Assembly: GCA_040388625.1 (NCBI GenBank)
Contig: JAZKBK010000001.1
Coordinates: forward strand, 372,001-436,000
Reading direction: 5' to 3'
Source of the DNA: Gemmatimonadota bacterium
GTDB lineage: Bacteria; Gemmatimonadota; Gemmatimonadetes; Gemmatimonadales; Gemmatimonadaceae
DNA length: 64,000 nucleotides
The notes beneath the pieces are model-generated. The model did not search any database. It was not told where the DNA came from and saw nothing but the letters and a program-made list of their open reading frames with translations. The position numbers and the translations under genes were made by a program. Of this stretch, positions 36,351-44,082 are shown piece by piece. How positions within the stretch are numbered: the first letter of the stretch is position 1; the number at the start of each line of letters is the position of its first letter.

Positions 36351-36901
36351 CGGCAACGGTGCGTGTTGCCGAGCGTTCGGATCTTGGGGCGGTCATCGCC
36401 ATTGAACGTGTTTCGTTCGGCGATCCATGGACACGCGGGATGTTTGGCACCCATCTGACGTCAGAGGACGGCAATAATTTTCTTGTCGCCGAAGAGGCCG
36501 GGAGCGTGGTTGGCTACGCCATCACGGTGGCCGTGTCGGAGGAATCCGAGCTGCTGAACATCGCCGTCGATCCCGAGCATCGATGTCAGGGGCTCGGCGC
36601 GTTGCTACTGGACGCTGCGATGGAGCTTTGCCGCCGAAGCGGTGCGAAGGAGATGTGGCTGGAAGTGCGTGCGTCGAACGTGGGAGCGCGCACGCTGTAC
36701 GGCAGTCGCGGATTCGCCGAAATGGGGGTTCGCAAGCGATATTATCATGCGCCGCGAGAGGACGCGATAGTGCTTCGATCGGACCTTCGCTCACTCGCGC
36801 GCAATGAAACGGTACCAGAAACGGCCACCGGCTTTCCCGCTGGAGTCCGAGATCCCATACTTTCATCGGCGAGCCACTTTCCTCGCCAGGAGAACAAATG
36901 A
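36347..36901 (+). CDS. rimI: Ribosomal-protein alanine acetyltransferase RimI-like (GNAT)
   Basis: The GTG at 36347 gives 184 residues with a GNAT fold: VRVAERSDLGAVIAIERVSF, SELLNIAVDPEHRCQGLGAL with the acetyl-CoA loop, and EVRASNVGARTLYGSRGFAE. The order tsaE-tsaB-rimI is very common and supports RimI, which acetylates the N-terminus of ribosomal protein S18. The protein runs about 35 residues past the usual end. It overlaps ssb by four bases. Confidence 0.85.
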   Translation: MTATVRVAERSDLGAVIAIERVSFGDPWTRGMFGTHLTSEDGNNFLVAEEAGSVVGYAITVAVSEESELLNIAVDPEHRCQGLGALLLDAAMELCRRSGAKEMWLEVRASNVGARTLYGSRGFAEMGVRKRYYHAPREDAIVLRSDLRSLARNETVPETATGFPAGVRDPILSSASHFPRQENK

Positions 36902-37404
36902 GCCGAAGCCTCAATAAAGCGATGTTGATCGGGAATGTCGGGCAGGACCCGGAAGTTCGTTCGACCACGAACGGTGGCCGCGTAGCGACGTTCTCGCTCG
37001 CGACGTCTCGTACCTGGAACGGGCCGTCGGGCGACCGTCAGGAAAAGACGGAATGGCACCGCTGCGTCGTCTGGAACGCCGGACGCGGCCAGGGTGCAGA
37101 GAAGGGAATGGGACTCGCCGACGTGGTCGAGAAGTACGTCAAGAAGGGCGACAAGCTGTACGTCGAAGGGCCTATCGAGTACCGCCAGTGGCAGGACAAG
37201 GAAAACCAGACGCGCTACACGACCGAGATCCGCGTTCGCGAGCTCGTTATGCTGAGCTCGCGCGGCGGCAGTGATTTCGACGGGGAGGCTCCGCCGGCAC
37301 GCTCTGCGCGACCAGCCGCCGCGAAGAGCGGCGCGGGCCAGGGCGGCGAGTTCGAGGATTTCCCGGCGGCGTTGCAGGACGAGGACGACGATCTGCCGTT
37401 CTAA
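36898..37404 (+). CDS. ssb: Single-stranded DNA-binding protein
   Basis: The 168-residue protein has the OB fold of SSB (SLNKAMLIGNVGQDPEVRST, RVATFSLATSRTW, LYVEGPIEYRQWQDKENQTR), a low-complexity linker and the acidic tip DEDDDLPF that binds repair and replication partners. It is the last gene in the uvrB-tsaE-tsaB-rimI-ssb run. An ATGA overlap with rimI supports co-translation. Confidence 0.95.
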   Translation: MSRSLNKAMLIGNVGQDPEVRSTTNGGRVATFSLATSRTWNGPSGDRQEKTEWHRCVVWNAGRGQGAEKGMGLADVVEKYVKKGDKLYVEGPIEYRQWQDKENQTRYTTEIRVRELVMLSSRGGSDFDGEAPPARSARPAAAKSGAGQGGEFEDFPAALQDEDDDLPF

Positions 37405-37412
37405 ACTGACTT

Positions 37413-37452
37413 GTTCAGCCGTCGACTTCGGTACCGAACTCGACGGCTGAAC
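37413..37452 (+). terminator. Hairpin between convergent ssb and S9 peptidase genes
   Basis: GTTCAGCCGTCGA at 37413-37425 pairs perfectly with TCGACGGCTGAAC at 37440-37452, and the loop itself contains TTCGGTACCGAA, another palindrome. It is eight bases after the ssb stop and 59 bases beyond the end of the opposing gene. No long T run follows, but the symmetric stem can stop both transcripts. Confidence 0.65.
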
Positions 37453-37510
37453 CGCTCACGCAGTTCCGGGCGCGCGTACCATGTCATACGTCGCGAAGCG
37501 CCGGGCGCCG

Positions 37511-39712
37511 TTACTTCACGCCGAACTGCTTGTTGAAGTAGCTGACCGTCGCCGAGTCAGCGCTCGCCCAGGACGCGTGTCGCAGAAAGCCATGGATCTC
37601 GTCCGGAATCACCATTTCCTCGTAGCTCACTCCGGCGGTGGAAAGGCGGCGCGCGAGGTCGACCGTTTCGTGAAAGTGCACGTTGCGATCGTCGTCACCC
37701 TGAATCAGCAACACCGGGCTCTTCCACCTTGCAATTGCCGACACTGGCGATGAAGTCCATGCAACGTCCAGCGCCTTCTTGATGTCACTCTTCTCGTAAC
37801 GCAGCTGTGCGTTGATGAGCCTGCTGCCCGATTCATCCAGCCAGTTGTGAACGCCGTGCATGTCCACGCCGGCCTTGAAGATGTCGGAGTTGTGCGCGAG
37901 CGCCATCGCGGTGAGGAAGCCGCCGTACGATCCGCCCCAGATTCCGATGCGCCGCGAATCGACCGACGCGAGCGAGCGCAGATACTCGCCACCCGCCGTC
38001 ACGTCCTGATACTCGGATGCGCCAGCCGATCCAGCGTGCGCCGGATGGTGAAAGTTGTGTCCGTACCCAATTCCAAGTCTGTAGTTCACCGACAGCACGA
38101 CGTAGCCGTGATTCGCGAGATACTGGTTGACCGCGTACGAGTTGGAGTAGTAATCCATGTAATGCCAACCGAGCATCATCTGGCGTGGCGGACCGCCGTG
38201 CACAAAAACGATGCCCGGCTTCCTCGCCGATCCCGCGCCATTGCGGTCGAACAGCTGGCCATGCACCAAGGTTCCGTCGGCCGCCTTGAACGTGACCGGC
38301 TTCGGGATCACCAGATCTGCCGTCGGGAACGACGCAGGAATCACTTCTTCTGCAAGGGCGCGGGGAGAGCCACCGTTGATTGGAATCACCATCGGCAGAG
38401 GCGGCCTCTGCGCGCCCGCACCGACGAACGCAACTGTGCTTCCGTCGCCTGTTACGAACGGTGTCCACTCGAGACCGGTGCCAGACGTGAGCGCAACAGG
38501 CGTGGCTCGATCGACCGGCACGCGGAAGATGTGACGCCGGTCGCCGTCGCCCGGAGTGTTACCGGTGTTTGCGCTGTATAGAAGCGATTTGCCATCAGGC
38601 GAGAGAGTGATGAACTCCGCCATGAACGATCCGGGAGTGAGCAGCAATGGCGCCCCGCCCGTTTCGGCGACGGAATACAGATGTGGCCATCCGTCCGTAT
38701 CGTTCAGGAAGACGATGCGTCCGCCGGAAGCCCACGAAAGGTTGGTGCCTCCGTCAGTGGTCGGTACGGAGCTCAACAATGTGTTGGCGCTCTGCCACAC
38801 GAGTCGACCCAGACCTGTTGCAGCATCGGCGGTCCAGATTGCCCAGGGGCGCGGATGCAGTTCCAGTACTGTTTCCGGCGCACCGCCAGTGCCAGGCGTG
38901 CGCACGAACGCGATACGCGTCCCATCCGGCGACCATTTCGGCGACCGGTCGTGCGACGTCGACGGAGCGAGGTAACGGATCGGCGTCGAGTCCGACGTGA
39001 AGATGCCGATGAAGCTGTGGTCGCCACGGTTGGAAACGAAGGCGAGCCGGTCGCCGTTTGGTGACCACGTAGGAGATCCATTGCTCCCTCGCGCGAAGAA
39101 GAGCTGCTTCGCCGCCGCCGATCCGTCGATTGGTACGGTCCAGATCGCCTGGCCCTTAGTGAATGCGACGCGATCACCGCGTGGGGAGATCACGGGCTCG
39201 TCACCCTCCGCAAGCAGTTTCGGCGGTTGGTTCGACGCGCCGTCCACGTGCACCGCCCATATCTCGACCTTGGGCTTGACCGGCGAATGATCCGGATCCG
39301 GTGGCAGCCCGCCCTCGGCGGCCCAGTTCGCGTCGTGATCACCGCCGCGCACGTATACAACCCACGTGCCGTCCGGCGATACGGCGAGATTCGTGAGCTC
39401 CTGTCCGTCGTCCGCACGGTAATCCGTGAGTGTGCGCGCCTCGAAGTCGGGCCCCGCAGCGGTCCAGACGTTACGCACACCGGATGCGTCGATGACCCAC
39501 GCAATTCGCGAAGATTTCGGCGAAGCCGTGAGTCCGGTCGCGAACGGGTAGCTCAGCACCTGCTCCAGTGTAAACGACGCGCTCGGCACCGCGACGCGAT
39601 TCGCCTGTGCCCCGGCGGCGATGGTGATTGCTGCCGACAGTAAGAGCCCGGCGACGGACATGGCAATGGCGTTACGTATCCCAGCACGACTTCTTGCACG
39701 GAGAGCCAACAT
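37511..39712 (-). CDS. Secreted S9-family peptidase (prolyl oligopeptidase type)
   Basis: The 733-residue protein has a signal peptide (AMSVAGLLLSAAITIAAGAQA). A beta-propeller with PD40/WD40-like repeats follows (AVSPDGTWVVYVRGG, PTWSPNGDRLAFVSN, PKWSPDGTRIAFVRT, TLSPDGKSLLYSAN). The C-terminal catalytic domain has Ser near 595 in GGSYGG, Asp near 674 in GDDDRNV and His near 707 in EIHGF. Such enzymes cut short peptides, often after proline or as dipeptidyl peptidases. The ATG at 39712 with AGAGGA upstream was chosen. It faces blaI across a 203-base gap, so the repressor there may control it. Confidence 0.9.
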   Translation of the reverse strand: MLALRARSRAGIRNAIAMSVAGLLLSAAITIAAGAQANRVAVPSASFTLEQVLSYPFATGLTASPKSSRIAWVIDASGVRNVWTAAGPDFEARTLTDYRADDGQELTNLAVSPDGTWVVYVRGGDHDANWAAEGGLPPDPDHSPVKPKVEIWAVHVDGASNQPPKLLAEGDEPVISPRGDRVAFTKGQAIWTVPIDGSAAAKQLFFARGSNGSPTWSPNGDRLAFVSNRGDHSFIGIFTSDSTPIRYLAPSTSHDRSPKWSPDGTRIAFVRTPGTGGAPETVLELHPRPWAIWTADAATGLGRLVWQSANTLLSSVPTTDGGTNLSWASGGRIVFLNDTDGWPHLYSVAETGGAPLLLTPGSFMAEFITLSPDGKSLLYSANTGNTPGDGDRRHIFRVPVDRATPVALTSGTGLEWTPFVTGDGSTVAFVGAGAQRPPLPMVIPINGGSPRALAEEVIPASFPTADLVIPKPVTFKAADGTLVHGQLFDRNGAGSARKPGIVFVHGGPPRQMMLGWHYMDYYSNSYAVNQYLANHGYVVLSVNYRLGIGYGHNFHHPAHAGSAGASEYQDVTAGGEYLRSLASVDSRRIGIWGGSYGGFLTAMALAHNSDIFKAGVDMHGVHNWLDESGSRLINAQLRYEKSDIKKALDVAWTSSPVSAIARWKSPVLLIQGDDDRNVHFHETVDLARRLSTAGVSYEEMVIPDEIHGFLRHASWASADSATVSYFNKQFGVK

Positions 39713-39830
39713 TTGCTTCCTCTGTTCAGACTGGAGAATCCTGCTTCGGGCATGTATGCACACGGCGAATGTGGCGCTAGCGGTGCGAACCGCAAGATCC
39801 GGGGACTGGGCCGTTCGGGATGCTCCCCCC

Positions 39831-39859
39831 TTGACAGTCACGCTGTAATGGTGAAAATT
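39831..39859 (+). promoter_or_regulatory. Promoter candidate for the blaI-M56 operon
   Basis: TTGACA at 39831-39836 is a perfect -35 box. A 17-base spacer leads to AAAATT at 39854-39859, a poor -10 match that lies in the left arm of the operator dyad. Transcription would start near 39866, 50 bases before the blaI ATG. Confidence 0.4.
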
Positions 39860-39878
39860 CAACACAGTTGATTTTTCA
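39852..39878 (+). promoter_or_regulatory. 27-base operator-like dyad between S9 peptidase and blaI
   Basis: Left arm TGAAAATTCAAC (39852-39863), spacer ACA, right arm GTTGATTTTTCA (39867-39878). The arms match at 11 of 12 paired positions. The site is AT-rich in a GC-rich genome and overlaps the predicted -10 box, as expected for the BlaI-type repressor encoded 38 bases downstream. It differs from the classic BlaI half-site TACA, so the recognition sequence would be new. Confidence 0.6.
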
Positions 39879-39915
39879 GCAGTACCAGACCGCCCTTCAT
39901 CAGTCGAGCATTCGA

Positions 39916-40323
39916 ATGGCTTCCAGGCGCACCGCAACAGCTGCTACCGCCCCTTCATTCTCCCGCCGCGAACGCCAGGTAATGGACATTCTGCACCGGC
40001 GAGGCGAGGCGACAGTCGCTGAAATCATGAACGATCTTCCCGATCCACCGACTTATTCTGCAGTGCGCTCGGTGTTGCGCATACTCGCGGAGAAGGGCGC
40101 CATCATCCACAAGGAAGATGGCCCGCGCTACGTATACTCGCCGGCGCGACCTACCGAAACAGCGCGCGAGGACGTTCTCGCACACGTCGTCAGAACTTAC
40201 TTCGCGGGATCTCCGGAGCAGGCGGTCACAGCGTTGCTTCGCATGTCCGACACCGACATGACCGAAGACGACGTGCAGCGCCATCGGGAAACGATTCGGC
40301 GCGCGCGCCAGGAGGGGAGATAA
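39916..40323 (+). CDS. BlaI/MecI-family repressor
   Basis: The 135-residue winged-helix protein has SFSRRERQVMDILHRRGEAT, VAEIMNDLPDPPTYSAVRSV and LRILAEKGAIIHKEDGPRYV, the BlaI/CopY arrangement, followed by a C-terminal dimer helix region (VVRTYFAGSPEQAVTALL). BlaI proteins bind operators as dimers and are destroyed by a BlaR1-type membrane protease after a signal. Such a protease gene starts two bases after this stop. The start is an ATG at 39916, chosen because the longer frame would include non-homologous sequence across the operator. Confidence 0.9.
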   Translation: MASRRTATAATAPSFSRRERQVMDILHRRGEATVAEIMNDLPDPPTYSAVRSVLRILAEKGAIIHKEDGPRYVYSPARPTETAREDVLAHVVRTYFAGSPEQAVTALLRMSDTDMTEDDVQRHRETIRRARQEGR

Positions 40324-40325
40324 TC

Positions 40326-42500
40326 ATGTCGCCACTTTCTCTTGCCAGCGTCGGCCCTTTCCACGGGGAAAACCTGTCACTGCTGATACTCATCGTGAAG
40401 GCGACGCTGATCCTGATTGGCGCGCTGGGCGCTACACTCGCCATGCAACGCGCGGCGGCGGGTGCACGTCACCTCGTCTGGCTCGTTACGCTCGGTGCGC
40501 TGTTGCTCATTCCCGCGCTCACGGTCTGGGCGCCGATCCATCTTCGGATTCTCCCAGCTCTGCCGGCGACGAGCGGCGTGGTGTCGAATGCTGGCGTTGC
40601 AGCGACGCGGCGCGCTTCTGCACTGCCGGGCGACCGGTCGGCAGCCGCAACGAAGCCGCTTGATATCGCGGCATCGCAACACTCAGTCGCACCTGAAACT
40701 TCGCCGGCGACTGAGACGTCAAGCATTGCCGACCGTATACGCAACACAGATCTGTTGACGATCTTGCTTGTCACCTGGCTCGCAGTCGTACTCGTGATCA
40801 CGGCCTCGCTCGCGTTTGCGGCGCTGTCCCTGCGACGCATCGTTCGTAACAGCATTCCTCTGACCGGGAGAGAATGGCTCGACACCGTGTGGGAGATCTC
40901 CGATCGCATCGGGCTCGAGAAGGCGCCGCGGTTGTTGCAGAGCAGGGAAACGAAGATGCCGTTCGCATGCGGTACGCTGCACCCAACTGTCGTCCTTCCG
41001 GTAGAGAGCGAGGGATGGTCGCCGGAGCGACGCAGCGCGGTACTGCTGCACGAGCTCGCGCACGTGCGCCGCAGGGATCTGGTCGGTCATACACTCGGCC
41101 GCATCACGTGCGCCGTGTACTGGTTTCATCCGCTGGTCTGGACGGCAGCAAAGCGACTGCGCTCGGAGAGCGAGCGAGCGTGCGATGATCTGGCCCTGAT
41201 GTGCGGCACGCGTGCGGCGGATTACGCCGAGCATCTCCTCGACATCGTTACTTCCGTGCGCGGCGATCGCACACCGATGGTCGCGCTCGCCATGGCGCGA
41301 AGGAAGGAATTCGAGGGTCGCATGCTCGCGATCCTCGATCCGCAGGCTCGGCGTTCGGCTCCAGGTCGTTGGAAGACCGCTGCGCTCGTTGGCTCGCTCG
41401 GCACACTCTCCATTGTCGTTGGCGCCGCTGCACCCATGCCTCGCGTGGCTCCAGCAACACCATCACCGATCGTGCGTGCGCCTCTCGCCGAGGCTTCGCA
41501 CGTCGCCACAACGTCACAGGTTGTGGCAACGCCTCGGGTTGCGCTCCCATCAGGAGGTTCTGATCGGACGGAAGACCACGGAGCGAACAACGCGCTTGCT
41601 GACGCTGCGGCTCGATTCGGAATGAAGGTCGCTTCCAGCGTATTGGCCGACGCACAGTCTGGCTTGCAGACTATAGCCCCGAAGGTGAGCGTGCGCGCTT
41701 CGGATTCTGACGGACGGAAGAGCGAGATCGCGGTCAAGCCCGCCTTTTCGTTCGATGCGACCTTCGATTCAAAAACTCCCGACGAGCGTGCAGATCTGCT
41801 CGCGAAAGTTCTTGCGACCGACGCGAACGCGGAATTGCGCAGAACAGCAGCGTGGGGACTCTCGAAGTACATCGAGAACCCGGTCGCCTCCTCGGCGTTG
41901 ACTCGTGCACTGCTCCACGATGCGAACGCATCGGTGCGGGAAACGGCCGCTTGGGCGCTCGCCCGCGATCATCGCAACGCCGCGCAGTCGGCCGTCAGTG
42001 CGCTAACGTCGGCGATTCGTACTGACGCCAGCGACTCCGTTCGCGCCACCGCCGCGTGGGCGCTGGGCAGCATTCACGATGACGCGGCAATCCCTGCGCT
42101 CACGGCGGCACTGGCCGACAGGAACGCAGACGTGCGTAGCAGGGCGGTGTGGGCGCTTGGGAGTGTGCGGCCGCGATCAGCGCCGAGCGCACTCGTTGCG
42201 AAACTGCATGATAGCGATCCGGATGTGCGGACCCTCGCTGCATGGGCATTGTTCACGATTCGCGATACGACTTCCATTCCCGCACTGCAGGCCGCGCTCC
42301 GCACCGAGACCAACAAGGACATCCAGGTCGATTACATCCGCGCGCTCGGCGCGATGGGTGAACAGTCACTGAGCGCCATTCGCGGTCTGCTCGAGTCGTC
42401 GGATCCCAAGGTCAAGTCGATGGCGGTGGATGCGCTGGCCGGCGGTAATGCGACCGGCCCGTGGCCGTGGCCATGGCCGCAGCCGCGACCGTTCCCGTAG
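40326..42500 (+). CDS. M56 (BlaR1-type) membrane metalloprotease fused to HEAT repeats
   Basis: The 724-residue protein begins with BlaR1-like transmembrane helices (about residues 18-40, 48-66, 138-164), a cytoplasmic zinc protease domain with HELAH at 242-246 and the family continuation FHPLVWTAAKRLRSESERACDD, then a fourth hydrophobic segment (residues 348-370). BlaR1 has a penicillin-binding sensor after this point. Here a low-complexity linker leads to about seven HEAT repeats (residues 484-705; repeating unit like DANASVRETAAWALA). The last 14 residues form the tail GPWPWPWPQPRPFP. It starts two bases after the BlaI gene, so it is the likely inactivator of that repressor. Confidence 0.88.
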   Translation: MSPLSLASVGPFHGENLSLLILIVKATLILIGALGATLAMQRAAAGARHLVWLVTLGALLLIPALTVWAPIHLRILPALPATSGVVSNAGVAATRRASALPGDRSAAATKPLDIAASQHSVAPETSPATETSSIADRIRNTDLLTILLVTWLAVVLVITASLAFAALSLRRIVRNSIPLTGREWLDTVWEISDRIGLEKAPRLLQSRETKMPFACGTLHPTVVLPVESEGWSPERRSAVLLHELAHVRRRDLVGHTLGRITCAVYWFHPLVWTAAKRLRSESERACDDLALMCGTRAADYAEHLLDIVTSVRGDRTPMVALAMARRKEFEGRMLAILDPQARRSAPGRWKTAALVGSLGTLSIVVGAAAPMPRVAPATPSPIVRAPLAEASHVATTSQVVATPRVALPSGGSDRTEDHGANNALADAAARFGMKVASSVLADAQSGLQTIAPKVSVRASDSDGRKSEIAVKPAFSFDATFDSKTPDERADLLAKVLATDANAELRRTAAWGLSKYIENPVASSALTRALLHDANASVRETAAWALARDHRNAAQSAVSALTSAIRTDASDSVRATAAWALGSIHDDAAIPALTAALADRNADVRSRAVWALGSVRPRSAPSALVAKLHDSDPDVRTLAAWALFTIRDTTSIPALQAALRTETNKDIQVDYIRALGAMGEQSLSAIRGLLESSDPKVKSMAVDALAGGNATGPWPWPWPQPRPFP

Positions 42501-42551
42501 GAAACGCACAAGTGCGCGCGTAACCCGGCCCGAGGCCGCTACGGGCGCATG

Positions 42552-42580
42552 CTTTTGACCCGAAGTGCTGATTTTTCACC
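42552..42580 (+). promoter_or_regulatory. Possible promoter and operator half-site before the secreted HEAT gene
   Basis: CTTTTGAC at 42552-42559 contains a -35-like TTGAC. GCTGATTTTTCACC at 42567-42580 is, in reverse complement, GGTGAAAAATCAGC, matching 12 of 14 bases of the left half of the dyad near 39850 (GGTGAAAATTCAAC). Another CTTTTGAC occurs at 44015-44022, ahead of the DUF5916 gene. Regulation by the same BlaI is suggested, not shown. Confidence 0.35.
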
Positions 42581-42624
42581 ATACAGCCCGGTGCGCAGAC
42601 ATGGGCAATCACGGAGGAGGAACG

Positions 42625-43992
42625 ATGTTGAGAATCATTGGAGCGGTTGCTGCCGCAGCGTTCGTGTCGACCGCAAGTGCGATCAGGCACGACCATTCGT
42701 CGCTCGCCGGCGTAGCCGACGACACCGCGTCGTTCGACGTGAGCGCACTGCTCGCCGCCGCGCGCGGAGTATCACCAAACGTATGCGCGCTCGCCGCGAG
42801 GGCCGTCGGCAACGGTAGTTGGGGGCGTTCCAGCGACGCGCCGGTGACACCGCTTGGCGCGTCGGCCGACCTGCACGGTATGCTGGACTCCCGCAATCTT
42901 CCTGCTGTTGATGTCACCAGGCTGATCGGTGCGCTCGGGTCGGACGATCCATGCGTGCGCGAGCTCTCAGTGCGTCTCATCGGCACCCAGAACAATGCGA
43001 GCGTTGCGCCGGAGCTGCTCACACGACTCACATCCAGCAATGCATCGCTGCGTGCGATTGCCGCATTCGGACTTGGTCTCGTCGATGCCAGGACAGCGGT
43101 GGATCAGCTCATTCACGCGCTCGGCGACGCAACGGCCGACGTGCGCGCCAACTCCGCGTGGGCGCTTGGCAGAATCGAGGACGGTCGCGCGCTGTCGTCG
43201 CTGGTTTCGCTGTTCAACGATGCGTCACCGGTAACGCGCGAAGCGGCGGTCATTGCGGTTGGCCGAATGGATTCCACGAGCACGTCGGCAGCCCTCATAC
43301 GCACGCTGCAACATGATGACGTCGCCTCCGTGCGCCGCGCCGCCGCGTGGGCGCTCGGAACGCTGGACGCGAAAGATGGCGTACCGGCACTCTCCACGAC
43401 GCTCACCAACGACAGCAATGCGGAAGTGCGCGAGATGAGCGCGTGGGCACTTGGCAACCTCGACGACAACGCTGGTGCGAGCGCGCTTCAGCGTGCGCTG
43501 CAAAAGGATTCAGACGACAAGGTGCGTGAATCCGCCGCGTGGGCGCTCGGCGAACTCGGGGACGCATCCTCGACTGACGCCCTTGCAAGTGCCACCGAGT
43601 CCGACAGAAGTGTGAAAGTGCGTGGTACAGCGGCGTGGGCAATCGGTCAGATCGGCCATGCCGATCGTCGTGCGGTTGCCGGCCTGACGCATCTGCTCAA
43701 GGAGTCCGATGACAACGTTCGGCTCCGCGCGGCGTGGTCGCTGGGCCAGATCGAAGACAGCACGGCGCTTCCGGAGATCGATTCCGCTCTCGGCGTCGAA
43801 AAGAACTCCGACGTGCGCCGCGCGCTCATTCGGGCTATCTCCAAATCAGGCGGCAATACCGCCGCGAGAATGCGCGTGCTGATCGACTCCAAGGATCCAC
43901 AGGTGCGCGAAGCCGCCATTCGCTCGCTCGCGGGCGGCCGGGCGTTCGGCCCGTGGCCATGGCCGGCGCCGCGACCGCGGCCGTGGCCGTAA
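42625..43992 (+). CDS. Secreted HEAT-repeat protein with a Trp/Pro tail
   Basis: GGAGGAACG just before the ATG at 42625 fixes the start. The 455-residue protein has a signal peptide (IIGAVAAAAFVSTASA) and about 11 HEAT repeats of 31-32 residues from residue 105 on, with the repeated core VRESAAWALGELGD, VRRAAAWALGTLDA, VREMSAWALGNLDD. It has no enzymatic motif. The end LAGGRAFGPWPWPAPRPRPWP closely matches the end of the upstream M56 protein (LAGGNATGPWPWPWPQPRPFP). It is probably a periplasmic binding scaffold and paralog of the sensor region of its neighbour. Confidence 0.8.
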   Translation: MLRIIGAVAAAAFVSTASAIRHDHSSLAGVADDTASFDVSALLAAARGVSPNVCALAARAVGNGSWGRSSDAPVTPLGASADLHGMLDSRNLPAVDVTRLIGALGSDDPCVRELSVRLIGTQNNASVAPELLTRLTSSNASLRAIAAFGLGLVDARTAVDQLIHALGDATADVRANSAWALGRIEDGRALSSLVSLFNDASPVTREAAVIAVGRMDSTSTSAALIRTLQHDDVASVRRAAAWALGTLDAKDGVPALSTTLTNDSNAEVREMSAWALGNLDDNAGASALQRALQKDSDDKVRESAAWALGELGDASSTDALASATESDRSVKVRGTAAWAIGQIGHADRRAVAGLTHLLKESDDNVRLRAAWSLGQIEDSTALPEIDSALGVEKNSDVRRALIRAISKSGGNTAARMRVLIDSKDPQVREAAIRSLAGGRAFGPWPWPAPRPRPWP

Positions 43993-44082
43993 ACCCGCGC
44001 CCGCGGCAAGCAACCTTTTGACTACTGGTACCATCTAACCACGCGATGGCTGAAACCAGACACTTATCTGACACAACTTCCA

